Source: an uncultured Gemmobacter sp.
GTDB lineage: Bacteria > Pseudomonadota > Alphaproteobacteria > Rhodobacterales > Rhodobacteraceae
DNA: 6,843 bases
Direction of reading: 5' to 3'
Assembly: GCA_937983495.1 (NCBI GenBank)
Contig: CALKAA010000184.1
Coordinates: 1 to 6,843 of the forward strand
The notes under the pieces are model-generated. The model was given only the letters and a program-made list of their open reading frames with translations. It was not told where the DNA came from and did no database searches. Both the position numbers and the translations under genes were made by a program. Numbering within the stretch: the stretch's first letter is position 1; every line of letters starts with the position of its first letter. This document shows positions 5,678 to 6,843 of this stretch, in pieces.

Positions 5678-6043
5678 TTACCAGCGCCTCTGCACATAAT
5701 CCAACGGGAAGAAGGCCATCAAGGCCTCGCCCATCTGGGTGTGAACGGAGGTCACATGCTGCGCCACCGCCCCCATCGGGCCTTTCCCCAACCCCGTCGC
5801 CGCCAGTGCGCGCGCCATATCGACAAGAGCGGCTTTCTGATCGCCGGTCACACCCGCATCGCGCGTCACCTGCAAAAGGCGCACCACTTTCAGCAGTTGT
5901 TCTTGCGGTGCATGCGCGTTGTCGTCTTGCTGCCGGACAGGCTGCATTCCGGCCAAAGCCTCAAATCGCGCCCGCGCGTCGTCACGCACACCCTTACGGC
6001 GCATCGCCCGCCCGGCCCATTCGCTTCCAGCATAGTTCGGCAT
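5678..6043 (-). CDS. Small helical protein between VgrG and effector; candidate adaptor or chaperone
   Basis: This 121-residue protein starts 6 bases after the VgrG stop, and its own stop abuts the effector start, so the three genes are almost certainly translated together. The N-terminus is basic (WAGRAMRRKGVRDDARARF). The middle is predicted helical (LLKVVRLLQVTRDAGVTGDQ, then AALVDMARALAATG), and the C-terminus is aromatic (MAFFPLDYVQRRW). There is no signal peptide or membrane span. I do not recognise it as one of the known effector adaptors (DUF4123/Tap, DUF1795/EagR, DUF2169). Position alone suggests a role in loading the effector onto VgrG. It could also be an N-terminal effector part that has become a separate gene. 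Confidence 0.7.
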   Translation of the reverse strand: MPNYAGSEWAGRAMRRKGVRDDARARFEALAGMQPVRQQDDNAHAPQEQLLKVVRLLQVTRDAGVTGDQKAALVDMARALAATGLGKGPMGAVAQHVTSVHTQMGEALMAFFPLDYVQRRW

Positions 6044-6049
6044 GGCGGA

Positions 6050-6843
6050 TCAGTTCAGATCAATGCGGGCAGATTTCAGGACGATCGCCTCGGAGCCATT
6101 CAGCGTGATCTTGCGCCCCGTGATGTTGATCACACCGTCCTCAGTCATCACCAGTTTTGAATCGCCCACGGTCACCTCATAAATCTTGCCAACAACCACG
6201 GCCTTGTTGTGGCCCACCTCCTCATAGGCGGCATGGCCGATCGACTGGTTGTGAATGCCCCCCACCACCAGTTGATAGCCGCCACCCACGGTGACGGCCT
6301 TGCCTGCGCCCACCACCTCGGTCGAGCTGACCATGACCGTTTCTGCCTTGTTCTTGGCCACCCCGATGATCAGGTTGCCTTCGCCCATGTTCAGCGCATC
6401 GGGCAGGCCAAGCTTGTTCGCCAGATCGCCAAGCGCCCCGGTAAACTTTTGAAAGGCGGAGGTCACCGCCGCCTGAAGCCTGTTCGGCCCCACCATCAGC
6501 GTCATATTCCCGCCGATCACCTCGTGATGGTTGTTGCCCACTTCGATGGATTTGTTGTGGCCCACGCTTTCAGACTGGTTCCGGTCAACCCGCTTGGCCC
6601 GGTTGTTTTCGACGTGAACCTCCATGTCCTTTTCGGCATGGACATAGATTTTCTCACGGTCGTTTTCGTCCTCAAAGCTGATTTCATTGAAGCCAGAGCC
6701 GCGATGGGTATCGCTACGAAACACCGATTTCGTCTTGTTCGCCGGCAAATCATAGGGGGGCATGTTGGCGGCGTTGTAGACGCAGCCTGTGACCAGTGGT
6801 TGGTCTGGGTCGCCATCCAAAAACTCTACCACCACTTCCATGC
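6050..6843 (-). CDS. vgrG: VgrG T6SS spike protein, C-terminal part (N-terminus outside the window)
   Basis: The visible 264 codons run from the end of the gp5 OB-fold to the needle tip. The segment MEVVVEFLDGDPDQPLVTG and VYNAANMPPYDLP is a VgrG hallmark, followed by SDTHRGSGFNEISFEDENDR, then DREKIYVHAEKDMEVHVEN. Short beta-helix repeats follow (ESVGHNKSIEVGNNHHEVIG and EEVGHNKAVVVGKIYEVTVG), and the protein ends SARIDLN. The methionine at 6841 is internal: the preceding bases fit the Gly-Met of the conserved RIGMEVVVEF-type segment, so the gene continues beyond 6843. A helical insertion with little repeat character (residues about 120-150, LQAAVTSAFQKFTGALGDLA) interrupts the needle. VgrG trimers form the spike that carries effectors on its tip, and this gene heads the effector module. 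No C-terminal toxin extension is present. Confidence 0.95.
   Translation of the reverse strand, partial: MEVVVEFLDGDPDQPLVTGCVYNAANMPPYDLPANKTKSVFRSDTHRGSGFNEISFEDENDREKIYVHAEKDMEVHVENNRAKRVDRNQSESVGHNKSIEVGNNHHEVIGGNMTLMVGPNRLQAAVTSAFQKFTGALGDLANKLGLPDALNMGEGNLIIGVAKNKAETVMVSSTEVVGAGKAVTVGGGYQLVVGGIHNQSIGHAAYEEVGHNKAVVVGKIYEVTVGDSKLVMTEDGVINITGRKITLNGSEAIVLKSARIDLN

Noticed and set aside
4505..6160. Very long plus-strand open frame (551 codons) opposite the effector and the end of vgrG
   Set aside because: It spans several well-supported minus-strand genes. The translation is rich in Arg, His and Pro with no domain, the usual shadow of high-GC coding DNA.

Overview
The window reads as one accessory type VI secretion (T6SS) 'vgrG island' from a high-GC Gram-negative proteobacterium, probably an alphaproteobacterium (a weak guess from composition and gene style only). 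All supported genes lie on the minus strand, so the order of transcription runs from the right edge (6843) to the left edge (1). Most junctions are tight: short gaps, or overlaps of the ATGA or GTGA type. This fits one long operon. I see no convincing promoter or terminator inside the window.

Region 1 (6843-3178) is a complete effector module. It holds the C-terminal part of a VgrG spike, a 121-residue helical protein of unknown family that sits where adaptors or chaperones usually sit, a 483-residue effector, and a 335-residue candidate immunity protein. The effector has a helical core and a C-terminal PD-(D/E)xK (restriction-endonuclease-like) toxin domain.

Region 2 (3177-2330) holds a doubtful 66-codon reading frame and a 215-residue protein of unknown family. 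The latter is read through a (TG)8-G13 simple-sequence tract, and a change in tract length would break its frame. It may be a second or orphan immunity gene.

Region 3 (about 2289-1028) looks like a displaced toxin-tip cassette. A 107-bp, about 93% identical copy of the intact effector's core is followed out of frame by the remains of a YeeF-type DNA/RNA non-specific endonuclease (DEGGHL and NLNxGAW motifs). That remnant overlaps the first of two tandem YezG/DUF600-like immunity genes. The toxin is broken by an out-of-frame junction and a one-base loss in a T run, while both immunity genes are open. This stretch is visibly richer in A+T than the rest.

Region 4 (998-1) holds a PAAR spike-tip protein, a free-standing VgrG needle-tail protein lacking the usual VgrG head, and the start of a DUF4150/PAAR-like protein that leaves the window.

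Overall, this is a VgrG/PAAR delivery set beside one apparently intact effector-immunity pair and the fossil of an older pair. The shared core segment shows where toxin tips were probably exchanged. Family names come from motif recognition by eye; no database search was run.
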